Assembly: GCF_000375365.1 (NCBI RefSeq)
Contig: NZ_AQXB01000004.1
Coordinates: 124,001-188,000 of the forward strand
Direction: 5' to 3'
Length of the DNA stretch: 64,000 bases
From: Corynebacterium mastitidis DSM 44356
GTDB taxonomy: Bacteria; Actinomycetota; Actinomycetes; Mycobacteriales; Mycobacteriaceae
The notes under the pieces: generated by a model
The model's database searches: none
What the model was told of the DNA's origin: nothing
What the model saw: only the letters and a program-made list of their open reading frames with translations
In this document: positions 1 to 9,083 of the stretch, in pieces
Numbering within the stretch: position 1 is the stretch's first letter
Layout: every line of letters begins with the position of its first letter
Program-made: the position numbers and the translations under genes

Positions 1-92
1 TCGAGCGCGCCCAGCGCACCTGGGTGGACAAGGCGGACGCGGTGGAGCTGCGCTGGTCCGATCACTCGCCGCTCAACGTCGCGTACGCATAA
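1..92 (+). CDS. xth: Exodeoxyribonuclease III, C-terminal fragment
   Basis: Only the last 29 codons lie in the window; the frame starts at base 3 and ends in TAA at 90-92. The peptide holds the SDHSPL motif near its end. In the exonuclease III/AP endonuclease family this His belongs to the catalytic Asp-His pair that closes the protein. The enzyme would act on abasic sites and 3' ends in DNA repair. Its stop overlaps the next start by one base (TAATG), so the two genes are probably co-translated. The 5' part is outside the window. The assignment rests on one motif and the length after it. Confidence 0.7.
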   Translation, partial: ERAQRTWVDKADAVELRWSDHSPLNVAYA

Positions 93-979
93 TGCTGCTT
101 TCCGTACTGTACATAGTGGGAATCACGGCGGAGGCCGTGACCGCCGCGCTGTCCGCGGGGCGGCAGAAGATGGACGTCTTTGGCGTGGTGATGGTGGCCT
201 GCATGACGGCCCTGGGCGGCGGCGTGGTGCGCGACGTGCTGCTCAACAACTACCCGCTGACCTGGGTGGAGCACCCGATCTACCTCATCATCGTGATGGT
301 GGCCGCGCTGGTGACCATCTCCCTGTCCTTCCTCATGCACTACTTCCGGGTGCTCTTCCTGGTGCTCGACGCGGTGGGCCTTGCCACCTTCTCCGTGCTG
401 GGCACCAGGATCGCCCTGGAGCTGGGGCACGGCTTTGTCATCGCTACGGTCTCCTCGGTGGTCACGGGCGTGGCGGGCGGCATCCTGCGCGACCTGATGT
501 CCGACCGCATGCCCCTGGTGTTTGCCAACGAGCTGTACGCCTCCATCTCCGTGCTGGTCACCGTCACCTATATGGGGTTGTTGCAGGTGGGCGTGACCGA
601 GCACTGGGTGGTCATCGCCGCGCTGGTGATCGGTTTTGGCGCGCGCTGCCTGGCCATCTACTACGACAAGGGCCTCCCGGTGTTCGAGTACCTGGGCCGG
701 GACCAGCCCATCGACCCCCGCGTGCGGCTGTCCTACCACCTGCTGCGGCGCGGCTGGCGCAGCGCGCGGCGCCGCTCCGGCTACGATGCCGCCCGGTACG
801 CCCTGCTCAACCGCCAGGCCGGGAGGCACCACCGCAAGCCCAAGAACGGCGACATTCAGTGGTCGCTGGACGTGGAGCTGGACGCGAAGAAGCGGCGCAA
901 GCACGCCCGGGAGCCCCGGGACAGGGTCCAGGTGTGGCCGCCGAAGAAGGCGCGCAAGAAGGCCCCCAGTGGTGAATGA
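92..979 (+). CDS. TRIC-type cation channel family membrane protein (YadS/YicG, UPF0126)
   Basis: A 295-aa integral membrane protein. The first 200 residues contain about seven hydrophobic segments. They are arranged as two related halves, each with a glycine-rich turn followed by R-D: GGGVVRDVL at 42-50 and GGILRDLM at 129-136. This duplicated layout is the hallmark of the bacterial TRIC family, which conducts K+ or Na+ as trimers. The last 90 residues are very basic (many Arg/Lys), hydrophilic and probably cytoplasmic, and form an extension beyond the usual family length of about 200 aa. The start overlaps the exonuclease III stop. Substrate and physiological role are not visible from sequence. 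Confidence 0.8.
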   Translation: MLLSVLYIVGITAEAVTAALSAGRQKMDVFGVVMVACMTALGGGVVRDVLLNNYPLTWVEHPIYLIIVMVAALVTISLSFLMHYFRVLFLVLDAVGLATFSVLGTRIALELGHGFVIATVSSVVTGVAGGILRDLMSDRMPLVFANELYASISVLVTVTYMGLLQVGVTEHWVVIAALVIGFGARCLAIYYDKGLPVFEYLGRDQPIDPRVRLSYHLLRRGWRSARRRSGYDAARYALLNRQAGRHHRKPKNGDIQWSLDVELDAKKRRKHAREPRDRVQVWPPKKARKKAPSGE

Positions 980-993
980 CTGTGGACGTGTCT

Positions 994-999
994 TATACT
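994..999 (+). promoter_or_regulatory. -10 element TATACT for the small membrane protein gene
   Basis: TATACT matches the corynebacterial sigma-A -10 consensus TANNNT. It lies 28 nt before the chosen TTG start, leaving room for a short leader with AAGGA at 1010-1014. The -35 region is not convincing. Confidence 0.45.
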
Positions 1000-1027
1000 C
1001 GCTCCCGATAAGGAACCTCCCGTTTGA

Positions 1028-1228
1028 TTGGATTTCTGCATGGTTGCGATAGTGCTCTTTGTTCTCGGGCTGGCCGGCGTGGTCGGCGGTTTCTTCTGGG
1101 CCGCGGCGGCGGGCCACTCCGTAGCCGCGATCCTCGCGGCCCTGGTGATCGCGGTGGGTGGGTCCCTGATCGCCGCCGCCTGGGCGATGCTGGCGGATAA
1201 GATCAGCCCCACCTCGAAGAGGCTCTAG
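1028..1228 (+). CDS. Small two-helix membrane protein
   Basis: A 66-aa protein with two hydrophobic segments (about residues 5-25 and 31-55), a short loop between them and a polar KISPTSKRL tail. I know no function for it; small membrane proteins of this type are common in corynebacteria. The start is uncertain: TTG at 1028 follows AAGGA (1010-1014) by 13 nt, and the internal ATG at 1040 is an alternative. It is transcribed from a TATACT promoter in the gap after the TRIC-like gene and ends at a strong hairpin shared with the convergent ABC operon. Confidence 0.5.
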   Translation: MDFCMVAIVLFVLGLAGVVGGFFWAAAAGHSVAAILAALVIAVGGSLIAAAWAMLADKISPTSKRL

Positions 1229-1251
1229 GGCGCACGCGCAGCGCACAACGC

Positions 1252-1287
1252 AGGCCCCTCCCCACGGGTTCGTCGGGGGAGGGGCCT
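1252..1287. terminator. Bidirectional hairpin terminator
   Basis: Twelve-base arms AGGCCCCTCCCC (1252-1263) and GGGGAGGGGCCT (1276-1287) pair perfectly around a 12-nt loop. The hairpin lies between convergent genes ending at 1228 (+) and 1296 (-), so it can serve both. Confidence 0.75.
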
Positions 1288-1295
1288 GAGTTGCT

Positions 1296-1937
1296 TTATA
1301 GGCCGCGGCGCGCGCCCAGGGCGGTGAGGCCGAAGGCCAGGGCGCTGCCTGGGATGAGGTACACGTACACGCCGGGCACGGGGGCGGGGATGTCAAGGTG
1401 GATCGTGGACATGCTGGCGCCGAGGACTGCGCCCCCGAAGAAGAACAACGCGATGATGATAGGCAGGACGATGAAGGCGGATATGTTCGTGGAGGCGAGG
1501 CCGCCCACGGCGATCCCGCAGGCCGCAAAGAAGAACAGCATCACGAAGAACACGGTGAAGGTGAGAAACAGCCCCAGGGCCGGGTGAAGGGTGTTCTCGA
1601 GGGTGAACCTCGAGGGCACAGCGCGCACCACGAAGGAGCCGTAGTATCCGTTGAAGTACGAGGTGACCGCCGCCACGGCCCCGAGCGCGGCGGCCACGGC
1701 CGCGGCGGTCAGCGCGGCGCTGGCGGTCCACTGCCTCCAGGTCACGCCGAGGGAGAGGTGCGCCCGCAGGTCGAAGCCGGATACAAAGAAGAGCGAAACC
1801 GTGGCGGCGGGGAGCACGAAGAAGTTCCAGGTGTCCCCCTCCGGGGCAAAGGTGTTACCCAGGCCCACCACCACGGCGACGAGCAGGGTGCCCACCACGA
1901 AGACCCGCCGCGAGGGCTGCGAGAAAACCTTGAGCAT
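1296..1937 (-). CDS. ABC transporter permease subunit, paired with GntR-controlled ATPase
   Basis: A 213-aa membrane protein with about six hydrophobic segments and no soluble domain. It is the probable permease half of an ABC-2-like exporter. I start it at ATG 1937: the ATPase gene stops only 2 nt upstream, and AAAGGAA in the complement gives a proper ribosome binding site. The frame stays open further upstream, but that part lies inside the ATPase gene and is discarded. It is the third gene of a regulator-ATPase-permease operon of YtrA type. In Firmicutes such operons respond to wall-active compounds; whether that holds here is inference. Confidence 0.7.
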   Translation of the reverse strand: MLKVFSQPSRRVFVVGTLLVAVVVGLGNTFAPEGDTWNFFVLPAATVSLFFVSGFDLRAHLSLGVTWRQWTASAALTAAAVAAALGAVAAVTSYFNGYYGSFVVRAVPSRFTLENTLHPALGLFLTFTVFFVMLFFFAACGIAVGGLASTNISAFIVLPIIIALFFFGGAVLGASMSTIHLDIPAPVPGVYVYLIPGSALAFGLTALGARRGL

Positions 1938-1939
1938 GG

Positions 1940-2755
1940 CTACTGATTCCTTTCCTGGTACACGAGGGAGTCGATGAGCGCGGCGTCGTCCGGGTGCTCC
2001 ACCGTGACGCCCCGGGGTATGCGCTCGGGCCTGCCCGCGAGGGTGGCGCGCAGGAGGCCGCCCAGACGCTGCTCGTGGAGCACCCGCAGGGAGCCGACGG
2101 CCGCCCGCACCTCGGCCTCCGGCCCGCTGAGGGTGGGAAACTGCGGACGCAGGTCGTCCAGGCACCGGGTGGCCCCGAGAACGCCCCCGCTGATGGGGGT
2201 GACGTCCTCCACCACGCCCGCGAGGTCCTCCGCGCGGTGCGAGGTGAGCACGACGGTGAGCGCGGGGCCGGACTGCAACAGTCCGAGGATGGCGGCGCGC
2301 AGGCCGTCCCGGGCGGTGACGTCGAGCCCGTTGAAGGGTTCGTCGAGAAGCATCACCGGGGCGCGACTGGCCAGGGCGGTGGCCACGGCGGCGAGCTGGC
2401 GCTGCCCCACGCTCAGGGAGCGGATCTTGGAGCCGGGCGAGGCACCTAGTAGGCCGAGGAGCCGCCCCGCGAGGTCGTGGTCGAAGTGGGGGTGGACCAG
2501 CGCGGCGGTGGCGAAGTGATCGCGGAGGCGATCCCCGACGAAGGCGACGTCGCCGCCCGTGGCGGACATCGCCGCGCGCCCCACCTCGCGGCTCCCCGCG
2601 CGCAGCGGGGTCAGCCCCGCGATGGCGCGCAGCAGTGTGGTCTTGCCGGAGCCGTTGGGTCCGATGAGGCCGTGCGCGCCGGGGTCAAGGCGCCACGTGG
2701 TGGGGGAGAGGACGCGGCGGCGGTCTACGGCCTGGTCGAGGCTAATCGAGCTCAT
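1940..2755 (-). CDS. ABC transporter ATP-binding protein (YtrB-like)
   Basis: A 271-aa nucleotide-binding subunit. The ABC motifs are complete: Walker A GPNGSGKTT (32-40), signature LSVGQRQ (114-120, a V for the usual G) and Walker B VMLLDEP (134-140) with the catalytic Glu present. The start codon lies 14 nt inside the upstream GntR-family gene, and the permease follows after 2 nt, so the three genes form one translationally coupled operon. The cargo cannot be read from the sequence. The arrangement is that of small YtrA-regulated export systems. Confidence 0.85.
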   Translation of the reverse strand: MSSISLDQAVDRRRVLSPTTWRLDPGAHGLIGPNGSGKTTLLRAIAGLTPLRAGSREVGRAAMSATGGDVAFVGDRLRDHFATAALVHPHFDHDLAGRLLGLLGASPGSKIRSLSVGQRQLAAVATALASRAPVMLLDEPFNGLDVTARDGLRAAILGLLQSGPALTVVLTSHRAEDLAGVVEDVTPISGGVLGATRCLDDLRPQFPTLSGPEAEVRAAVGSLRVLHEQRLGGLLRATLAGRPERIPRGVTVEHPDDAALIDSLVYQERNQ

Positions 2756-3113
2756 GGTTGTTCCTTTCTTTCTCGATGGCGGCGCGCAGGTCCTCGGTGC
2801 TGAGTCCGAGCGAGGCCGCCTCGCGCAGCAGGGGGCGGATGTAGTCGCGCGCCAGCCGGGCGCGGCGCTGGTCGAGGATGCGCTCGCGGGCCCCGAGGGT
2901 GACGAACATGCCCAGGCCGCGCCGCTTTTCCACCAGCCCCTCCTGGTGGAGGGAGGTCAGCGCCTTGGCGGCGGTGGTGGGGTTGACGGAGTGGAAGGTG
3001 GACAGCTCGTTGGTGGAGGGGGCGCGCTCCCCCTCGGGGAGGGCCCCGGAGGCGATGTGCTCGCGGAGTTCCTCGGCTATGCGCTGGTAGATGGGGCGCG
3101 GGTCGGTGTTCAT
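2742..3113 (-). CDS. GntR-family (YtrA subfamily) transcriptional repressor
   Basis: A 123-aa protein with a GntR winged helix at residues 7-70 (IYQRIAEELREHI, then APSTNELS, then LEKR-like EGLVEKRRGLGMF). A short helical C-terminal tail of about 50 residues replaces a full ligand-binding domain, which defines the YtrA subfamily. An AAGGAGG ribosome binding site precedes ATG 3113. It heads an operon with an ABC ATPase and permease and very likely represses that operon. A near-palindrome lies exactly upstream of its -10 element (see 3146-3173). The inducer is unknown. Confidence 0.85.
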   Translation of the reverse strand: MNTDPRPIYQRIAEELREHIASGALPEGERAPSTNELSTFHSVNPTTAAKALTSLHQEGLVEKRRGLGMFVTLGARERILDQRRARLARDYIRPLLREAASLGLSTEDLRAAIEKERNNHELD

Positions 3114-3139
3114 GTCATGCGTACCTCCTTGGGTTCAGG

Positions 3140-3145
3140 AGTGTA
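3140..3145 (-). promoter_or_regulatory. -10 element TACACT of the GntR-ABC operon
   Basis: Read on the minus strand, TACACT lies 26 nt before the GntR-family start and directly abuts the inverted repeat at 3146-3173. A repressor bound there would block RNA polymerase. Confidence 0.5.
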
Positions 3146-3173
3146 CCACCTATGTGGGTAACCATGTAGGTGG
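3146..3173. promoter_or_regulatory. Probable operator for the GntR/YtrA-type regulator
   Basis: CCACCTA (3146-3152) and TAGGTGG (3167-3173) form a perfect 7-bp inverted repeat with 14 nt between the arms. The inner bases are partly symmetric, and GGTAACC lies at the centre. The repeat fills the spacer upstream of the operon's -10 box. It is the only clear dyad in the GntR/trpS divergent region. Confidence 0.55.
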
Positions 3174-3202
3174 GTGCGGGGGAGTCCGCGCGGGGAAGCC
3201 TC

Positions 3203-3208
3203 TACACT
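3203..3208 (+). promoter_or_regulatory. trpS promoter -10 (TACACT), probably leaderless
   Basis: TACACT ends 8 nt before the trpS ATG (3217), which places the predicted transcript start at or within a base or two of the start codon. There is no Shine-Dalgarno sequence in between. Confidence 0.55.
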
Positions 3209-3210
3209 GA

Positions 3211-4260
<1,050 letters not shown>

Positions 4261-4350
4261 GGGCCTTTGCGGCTCCTCATGGTTTACTGTGGTTCCGGTG
4301 GGTGCCGCGCGCCCGCCGCTTACTGAACCGCAACGAGAGGAGCCCGCACC

Positions 4351-5418
4351 GTGGCCACCGTTACCAGCGCCAACAAGCGCGACACGGATGAGTACGGCAT
4401 CGAACGCGTCCGCGCCGACGAGCCGGGAGCGATAGACAAGCTCCGCGCCAAGTGGGCGTGGTTCGATCACATCATGCTCATGCAGGAGCGCTACGGGCTC
4501 ATGGGCGGCAACCAGTACTCCGCCGGGATCACGTACTTCTCCGTGCTGGCGATCTTCCCCATCCTCATGCTGACCACGGCCATCGCCGCCGCCGTGCTGG
4601 CCGCCAACCCGGATCAGCTCGCGCGCCTGCAGGATCAGATCGCCGGCAGCCTGGACGGGCAGATGGGGGAGATGGTCAACGAGATCCTGGACACCGCCAT
4701 CGAGCAACGCGGCGCCGTCGCCGGGATCGGCGCGCTCACGACCCTGTGGTCCGGCCTGGGGTGGATGAACAACCTGCGCTACGGGGTGTCCAAGATGTGG
4801 CGGCTGGACCCCACGGACGGCAATTTTGCGGTGAAGAAGATCCTCGACCTCGTGGGCCTGCTGGGGCTGCTGCTCTCCTTCGCCGTGGCCTTTGGCATCA
4901 CGGCGGTGGGCTCCTCCGGGGTGACCACCCGGCTGCTGGAGGTGGCGGGCGTTGACGACGCCCCCGGCATCCAGTACGTGATCAAGGCGGTGGCCATCCT
5001 GGTGGGCCTGCTGGCCAACTTCCTGGTCATGGCCTGGATGATTATCTTCCTGCCGCGCACCCACGTGCCGCGACGCTCCGGGCTCCAGGCCGCGGCGATC
5101 GGCGCGGTGGCCTTCGAGATCATCAAGCAGTTGGGCTCCCTCTTCGCCTCCAACGCGCTGAGCAACCCGGCGGGCGCGACCTTCGGCCCCATCATCGGCC
5201 TCATGGTGCTCATGTACCTGATCTGGCGCGTGGTGCTCTACGTCTCCGCCTGGGCGGCCACCACCGAGGAGTCGCTGGCGCAGACCCCCCTGCCCGCGCC
5301 CGAGCCCGCCGTGATCCGCGTGCGCAACGAGGTGCGCCAGGAGACCTTCTCCCCGAAGGTCCTGGGCCTGGGCGCGGCGCTCGGCGCCGTGGGCGCCTGG
5401 ATGTGGCGGCGCAAGTAG
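4351..5418 (+). CDS. YihY/BrkB (RBN-like) family inner-membrane protein
   Basis: A 355-aa membrane protein with a polar N-terminus of about 45 residues, then six hydrophobic segments through residue 300, and a final C-terminal helix before an MWRRK tail. The segment GITYFSVLAIFPILM (about 55-70) is the recognisable YihY/BrkB opening motif. The family was once called RNase BN, but that activity belongs to another protein; its real role is unknown. GTG 4351 is preceded by GAGAGGAG with 8-nt spacing. The gene lies downstream of trpS and ends 10 nt from the convergent carboxypeptidase gene. Confidence 0.85.
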   Translation: MATVTSANKRDTDEYGIERVRADEPGAIDKLRAKWAWFDHIMLMQERYGLMGGNQYSAGITYFSVLAIFPILMLTTAIAAAVLAANPDQLARLQDQIAGSLDGQMGEMVNEILDTAIEQRGAVAGIGALTTLWSGLGWMNNLRYGVSKMWRLDPTDGNFAVKKILDLVGLLGLLLSFAVAFGITAVGSSGVTTRLLEVAGVDDAPGIQYVIKAVAILVGLLANFLVMAWMIIFLPRTHVPRRSGLQAAAIGAVAFEIIKQLGSLFASNALSNPAGATFGPIIGLMVLMYLIWRVVLYVSAWAATTEESLAQTPLPAPEPAVIRVRNEVRQETFSPKVLGLGAALGAVGAWMWRRK

Positions 5419-5428
5419 CCGGGGGTAG

Positions 5429-6826
5429 TTAGCGGCGCCGCCGCAGGGTCCACACGGTCAGGGCCAGGGCGGACGCCAGCACCACGCTCGCCACGACGCT
5501 GCCCACGAGCACGCCGTCCTGCGGGGAGGAATCGCGGATGCCGTCCTCGGCCCCGGGGCTGGGGGCCGCGTGGGGCTCGGTGGGGGAGCCGCTCGGGGGA
5601 GCGCCGGTGTTGACCGGATCGTCCAGCGAACCGATGCCCGCCTGCGGGGGCAGCGCGTAGGCGGCGTCGAGCAGGCGCTGCGCCTGCTCCCAGGGGCGCC
5701 CCTGGTCGATGGTGGTATCCAGGATCACCGCCGCCAGCCTGCGCCCGTTGCGGTCCAAGGCCCCCACGAAGGTGTGGTTGGCGTCGTCCGTGTAGCCGGT
5801 CTTGCCGCCGATGCCGTGGGGATCGTTGAGAAAGAGCCCGTTGTCGTTCCAGACCTCGTAGCCGGGGTGCTCGTCGTAGCCGGGGAGGTTCCAGAACTCC
5901 GTGTTCACGATCCGGGCAAAGGTGGGGTTGGTCCAGGCGTAGCGGTAGATGCGGGCCAGGTCCGTGGCCGAGGTCATCTGCCCCGCGGCGTCCAGGCCGG
6001 TCACCGAGCCCACGCGGGTATCCACCGTGCCGATCTGCGCGGCCAGCTCGTTGACCTTGCGCAGCGCCACCTGGTCGCCGCCGAGCGCCTCCGCCAGCGC
6101 CTGGGCGGCGTCGTTGCCGGAGGCCAGCAGCAGGCCGTGGAGCAGATCCTCCGTGGTGTACCTGCCCGTGGCCCCGATCCCCACGGCGGACCCCTCCATC
6201 CCGGCGGCCCTCTCGCTCACCGGGATCACCGCGTGGTAATCCAGGTCGCGCAGCGCCACCAGGGCCAGCAGCACCTTAATCACGCTGGCCGGGCGATACC
6301 GGCCGTGGGGATCCTTCTGCGCCACCACGCGCCCGGAGTCCAGGTCAAAGACCGTCCAGGCGCTGGCCGTCAGGTCGGCGGGTACCCGGTACCCGGGCGC
6401 GGCGGTGACGCCGCAGGGGCCCTGATAGGCCACGGGGGGCGGGGTGGGGGCCTGCTGGCCGGGGGCCAGGGCCTCCGAGGTGGTGGTGGGCTCGCCGGGG
6501 CGCAGGGCGTGCGGGCAGGCGTTGGTGTCCGGCGCCGCGGTGCGGGTGGGCGTGGGGGTGGCCTCGGCCCCCTCGAGGTCGTCCGCGTGATCGGCGGAGG
6601 CGTCCGGAACACCGGGGGCCTCGGGAACTGCGGGAGCGCCGGGGGCTGCGGGAGGCGCGGCCACCCCGGGAGCTTGAGCCTCCGGCTGCGCGGGCGGCGC
6701 CACCGGCGAGGGCGGCGGGAGGAGCTGGGCGGAGGCGGGCACACCGAGGAATCCCAGGGAGCCGAGGCTAAGCGGCGCGAGCGCAGCGGTGGCCGCCAGG
6801 AGGCGACGAGGGGCGGGGTTGAACAT
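5429..6826 (-). CDS. Secreted D-alanyl-D-alanine carboxypeptidase (PBP5/6-type, S11)
   Basis: A 465-aa low-molecular-weight penicillin-binding protein that trims D-Ala from peptidoglycan stem peptides. Order of parts: signal peptide (1-33, ending ASA), a Pro/Ala-rich linker to about residue 130, the catalytic domain, and a C-terminal transmembrane helix with an RRRR stop. All three catalytic motifs are present: SVIK (Ser181, Lys184), SGN (236-238) and KTG (342-344). The start is ATG 6826, where a TAGGAT -10 box lies 8 nt upstream and suggests a leaderless mRNA. The long disordered linker is unusual for S11 enzymes but common in actinobacterial wall proteins. Confidence 0.9.
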   Translation of the reverse strand: MFNPAPRRLLAATAALAPLSLGSLGFLGVPASAQLLPPPSPVAPPAQPEAQAPGVAAPPAAPGAPAVPEAPGVPDASADHADDLEGAEATPTPTRTAAPDTNACPHALRPGEPTTTSEALAPGQQAPTPPPVAYQGPCGVTAAPGYRVPADLTASAWTVFDLDSGRVVAQKDPHGRYRPASVIKVLLALVALRDLDYHAVIPVSERAAGMEGSAVGIGATGRYTTEDLLHGLLLASGNDAAQALAEALGGDQVALRKVNELAAQIGTVDTRVGSVTGLDAAGQMTSATDLARIYRYAWTNPTFARIVNTEFWNLPGYDEHPGYEVWNDNGLFLNDPHGIGGKTGYTDDANHTFVGALDRNGRRLAAVILDTTIDQGRPWEQAQRLLDAAYALPPQAGIGSLDDPVNTGAPPSGSPTEPHAAPSPGAEDGIRDSSPQDGVLVGSVVASVVLASALALTVWTLRRRR

Positions 6827-6834
6827 CGTGACAC

Positions 6835-6840
6835 ATCCTA
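6835..6840 (-). promoter_or_regulatory. -10 element TAGGAT, leaderless carboxypeptidase promoter
   Basis: On the minus strand TAGGAT stands 8 nt before ATG 6826, with no Shine-Dalgarno sequence between them. Confidence 0.5.
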
Positions 6841-6850
6841 GACGGCCAGG

Positions 6851-6886
6851 CTCCCCCGCCCGGGTTACCATCGCCGGGCGGGGGAG
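6851..6886 (-). terminator. Hairpin terminator after the 409-aa gene
   Basis: Thirteen-base perfect arms, 6851-6863 (CTCCCCCGCCCGG) and 6874-6886, surround a 10-nt loop. The hairpin separates the 409-aa gene from the carboxypeptidase promoter. A run of T precedes rather than follows the stem in the minus-strand direction. Confidence 0.65.
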
Positions 6887-6907
6887 AGAAAAAGACGGGC
6901 GGGGCGG

Positions 6908-8137
6908 TTAGGTGCGGGAGAACCGCTTGACCAGCATCTGCTCCATCTCGCGCCAGTCCTGGGAGTGCTGGGTAAAGGGGGCAGAGGGGACGTAGCCCAC
7001 CGTCTCCGTGGAGCCGAGCATGTAGGAGATGTAGTCCTGCATGCGCGGGTGCGCCAGGAAGAAGGAGTTGAGGGAGTCATCCCCGGCCCAGTCGGCGGCG
7101 TCGGCAAGCAGCTCGTAGCAGCGCGCCATCTGGGCGGTGTCCACCGCGTCCACGCTGGTGGAGATGGCCCGCTCCATGCCGTTGAAGGAATAGATGTTAT
7201 CCGCGTGCACGGTGACCTCCAGCTCGCCGGCGTTGGCGGCGGAGAGCACATCCTCCCAGGTGGACACCCGGGCGAGGTCGTGGTTCTCGTTGGAGACCAG
7301 CCAGCGCACCAGGGCCTTGCGGTTATTGAAGGTGAAGATCTCGCCGTAGCGGCCCAAGAACACCGGGGTGCCGTCGAGGTAGGTGCGCAGGGAGTACAGG
7401 GTGCTGCCGTCGATGGAGATCTTGATGGGGTCGATCCCGGCGGCGGCCCACACGGTGGCGTCGTAGGGGTCGGCGGCTTCGGCAGCCTCCTGCTGGCGCT
7501 CCCGCTCCTGGAGGCGGCGCTCCTCGGCGGCCTTCGTGGCCGCGGCCAGGCGCTCCTGGGCGCCCGCGACCTCGGTTTCCTCGGGGCGTATGACCTCGAA
7601 GGTGGCGTCCAGGTCGCCCACCACCTTTTGCCAGTTATGCAGCACCACGCGGCCCACGCCGGACCACTCCTGGATGCCGTTCTCGCCGCGATAGTGCTCG
7701 AAGCCGCGCTCGAGGTTGCCCAGGATGGAGTGGGAGGAGAAGAAGGACACCGCCTCGCGCGCGCCGCCCACCTCGGCCAGGGCGCGGGTGAGGCGCATGG
7801 TGGCGGCGGCGGTGGTGACGTTGTCATACGAGGGGCGCTCCGCCAGGACGGCGGGCAGGCCAATGATGTCGAAGTATTCGCGCTCGGTGGGCTCTACCCG
7901 GTCCTCGGCGAGCTGGGCAAAGTCCCGCCAGCGCGGGTGCTCCTTGAGGTCGTGCTCCGCGCTCGTCTCCAGGAAAGCCAGCATGGCGGCGGGGGACTCG
8001 AAGAAATAGAGCCTCTCACCCGCGCCGAGGAAGCCCTGCCACTTAGCGCCGTGCTCGCGCCACTCCGGTGCCCATAGGGTGTAGTAATCGCCCTCGGTTA
8101 ACGATAGCTTCACGGGGAGGATGGCTCTCATGCTCAT
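6908..8137 (-). CDS. Conserved hypothetical protein with two tandem copies of a ~145-aa domain
   Basis: A 409-aa cytoplasmic-looking protein with no signal peptide or membrane segment. I do not recognise a catalytic family. Residues 5-151 and 237-376 look like two copies of one unit: YFFESPAAMLAFLETSAEHDL (about 44-64) corresponds to IFTFNNRKALVRWLVSNENHDL (267-288). The later parts also align (FFSSHSILGN with FFLAHPRMQD). A charged, Glu/Arg-rich helical stretch (186-222) joins the copies and is probably a coiled coil. Two close starts are possible: ATG 8137 or ATG 8131. The gene stands between a carboxypeptidase and an NlpC/P60 gene and has its own terminator. Confidence 0.7.
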   Translation of the reverse strand: MSMRAILPVKLSLTEGDYYTLWAPEWREHGAKWQGFLGAGERLYFFESPAAMLAFLETSAEHDLKEHPRWRDFAQLAEDRVEPTEREYFDIIGLPAVLAERPSYDNVTTAAATMRLTRALAEVGGAREAVSFFSSHSILGNLERGFEHYRGENGIQEWSGVGRVVLHNWQKVVGDLDATFEVIRPEETEVAGAQERLAAATKAAEERRLQERERQQEAAEAADPYDATVWAAAGIDPIKISIDGSTLYSLRTYLDGTPVFLGRYGEIFTFNNRKALVRWLVSNENHDLARVSTWEDVLSAANAGELEVTVHADNIYSFNGMERAISTSVDAVDTAQMARCYELLADAADWAGDDSLNSFFLAHPRMQDYISYMLGSTETVGYVPSAPFTQHSQDWREMEQMLVKRFSRT

Positions 8138-8159
8138 GGCGGGAATTCTACCCGAGGCC

Positions 8160-9083
8160 CTAGCCGGTAGGGCGGTAGAACCCCTGAAAGGCCATGCCCA
8201 TGTTGGACGTCCGCACGGGGTTTTCCTGCACGGGGTCCCCGGCCTCGATGAGCATGCCGTTGCCGGAGTACATGGCCACGTGCCCGTCCCACACCGCGAG
8301 GTCGCCCGGCTGTAGCTCCTCCGCGCTCACGGGGCGGCCCACCGCCTGATCCTGGGCGAGGCGCGGCAGCTCCAGTCCCGCCTGCCGCCAGGCCCACTGC
8401 GTGAGGCCGGAGCAGTCAAAGCCCTCCGGGGTGGTCCCGCCCCAGGAGTAGGGGGTGCCGAGCGCGCTGCGGGCGGCCGCCACGGCGCGCTCACCGGCTT
8501 CGGAACCGCCCTCACCGGGGGTCATGCCTCCGCCCCGCGCCGGGTCATCCCCGGGCGGGCCCTCGGACCCTTCCGGCGCTGAGGGCGCTGGAGGCGCTGA
8601 GGGGACGGAAGGTGCGGAGGCCTCGGCGGGCGCCGGTGGCGCGGCGTTTCCCGGTACCTCGGGCAGGCGCGCCGCCACGGGGGCCAGCTCGGCCTCCAGG
8701 AGCGCGCTGCGCTGCCGCGCCTGGGCGAGGGCCCGCTCGCCCAGGAGCGTGGCCTGCCGGTGGAGCGCGGGCCACGCGGCGGGGTGGGTGGCGGCCTGGG
8801 GGAGCAGGGCGGAGAACTCCTGTACCAGCCCCAGCGCCAGGCCCACCAGGTCTCCCCGGGCCGCCCAGATGAGGGAGGAGGCGGCGTCGGTGGCGTCGAG
8901 CAGGCTCCGGCGATCCCGGTCGAGGTCGCGGGCGCGGCCCACGAGGGGCACCGGGCCGGGGCGGAAGTACGCGCCGAGGGCGGTGGCGGCGCCCAGATCG
9001 GGGATCGTGCGCAGGCCGGGAGGCGAGAGCGGCTCGGGGACGAGCCGGGCGATGGCGGAAAGATACGGCACGAGGGGGATCAC
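8160..9083 (-). CDS. NlpC/P60 (C40) peptidase domain protein without Sec signal
   Basis: A 307-aa protein. The C-terminal 110 residues form an NlpC/P60 domain with catalytic Cys224 in FDCSGLTQW, His268 in DGHVAMYSG and a third polar residue, Glu280. This fold cuts D-Glu-mDAP bonds in peptidoglycan. Residues 45-140 are predicted helical and 141-195 are a Pro/Ala/Gly/Ser-rich linker. The N-terminus lacks a clear Sec signal, which is odd for a wall hydrolase. The GTG start overlaps the stop of the upstream 97-aa gene by 4 nt (GTGA), so the two are translationally coupled. Export by another route is discussed in the findings. Confidence 0.8.
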   Translation of the reverse strand: MIPLVPYLSAIARLVPEPLSPPGLRTIPDLGAATALGAYFRPGPVPLVGRARDLDRDRRSLLDATDAASSLIWAARGDLVGLALGLVQEFSALLPQAATHPAAWPALHRQATLLGERALAQARQRSALLEAELAPVAARLPEVPGNAAPPAPAEASAPSVPSAPPAPSAPEGSEGPPGDDPARGGGMTPGEGGSEAGERAVAAARSALGTPYSWGGTTPEGFDCSGLTQWAWRQAGLELPRLAQDQAVGRPVSAEELQPGDLAVWDGHVAMYSGNGMLIEAGDPVQENPVRTSNMGMAFQGFYRPTG

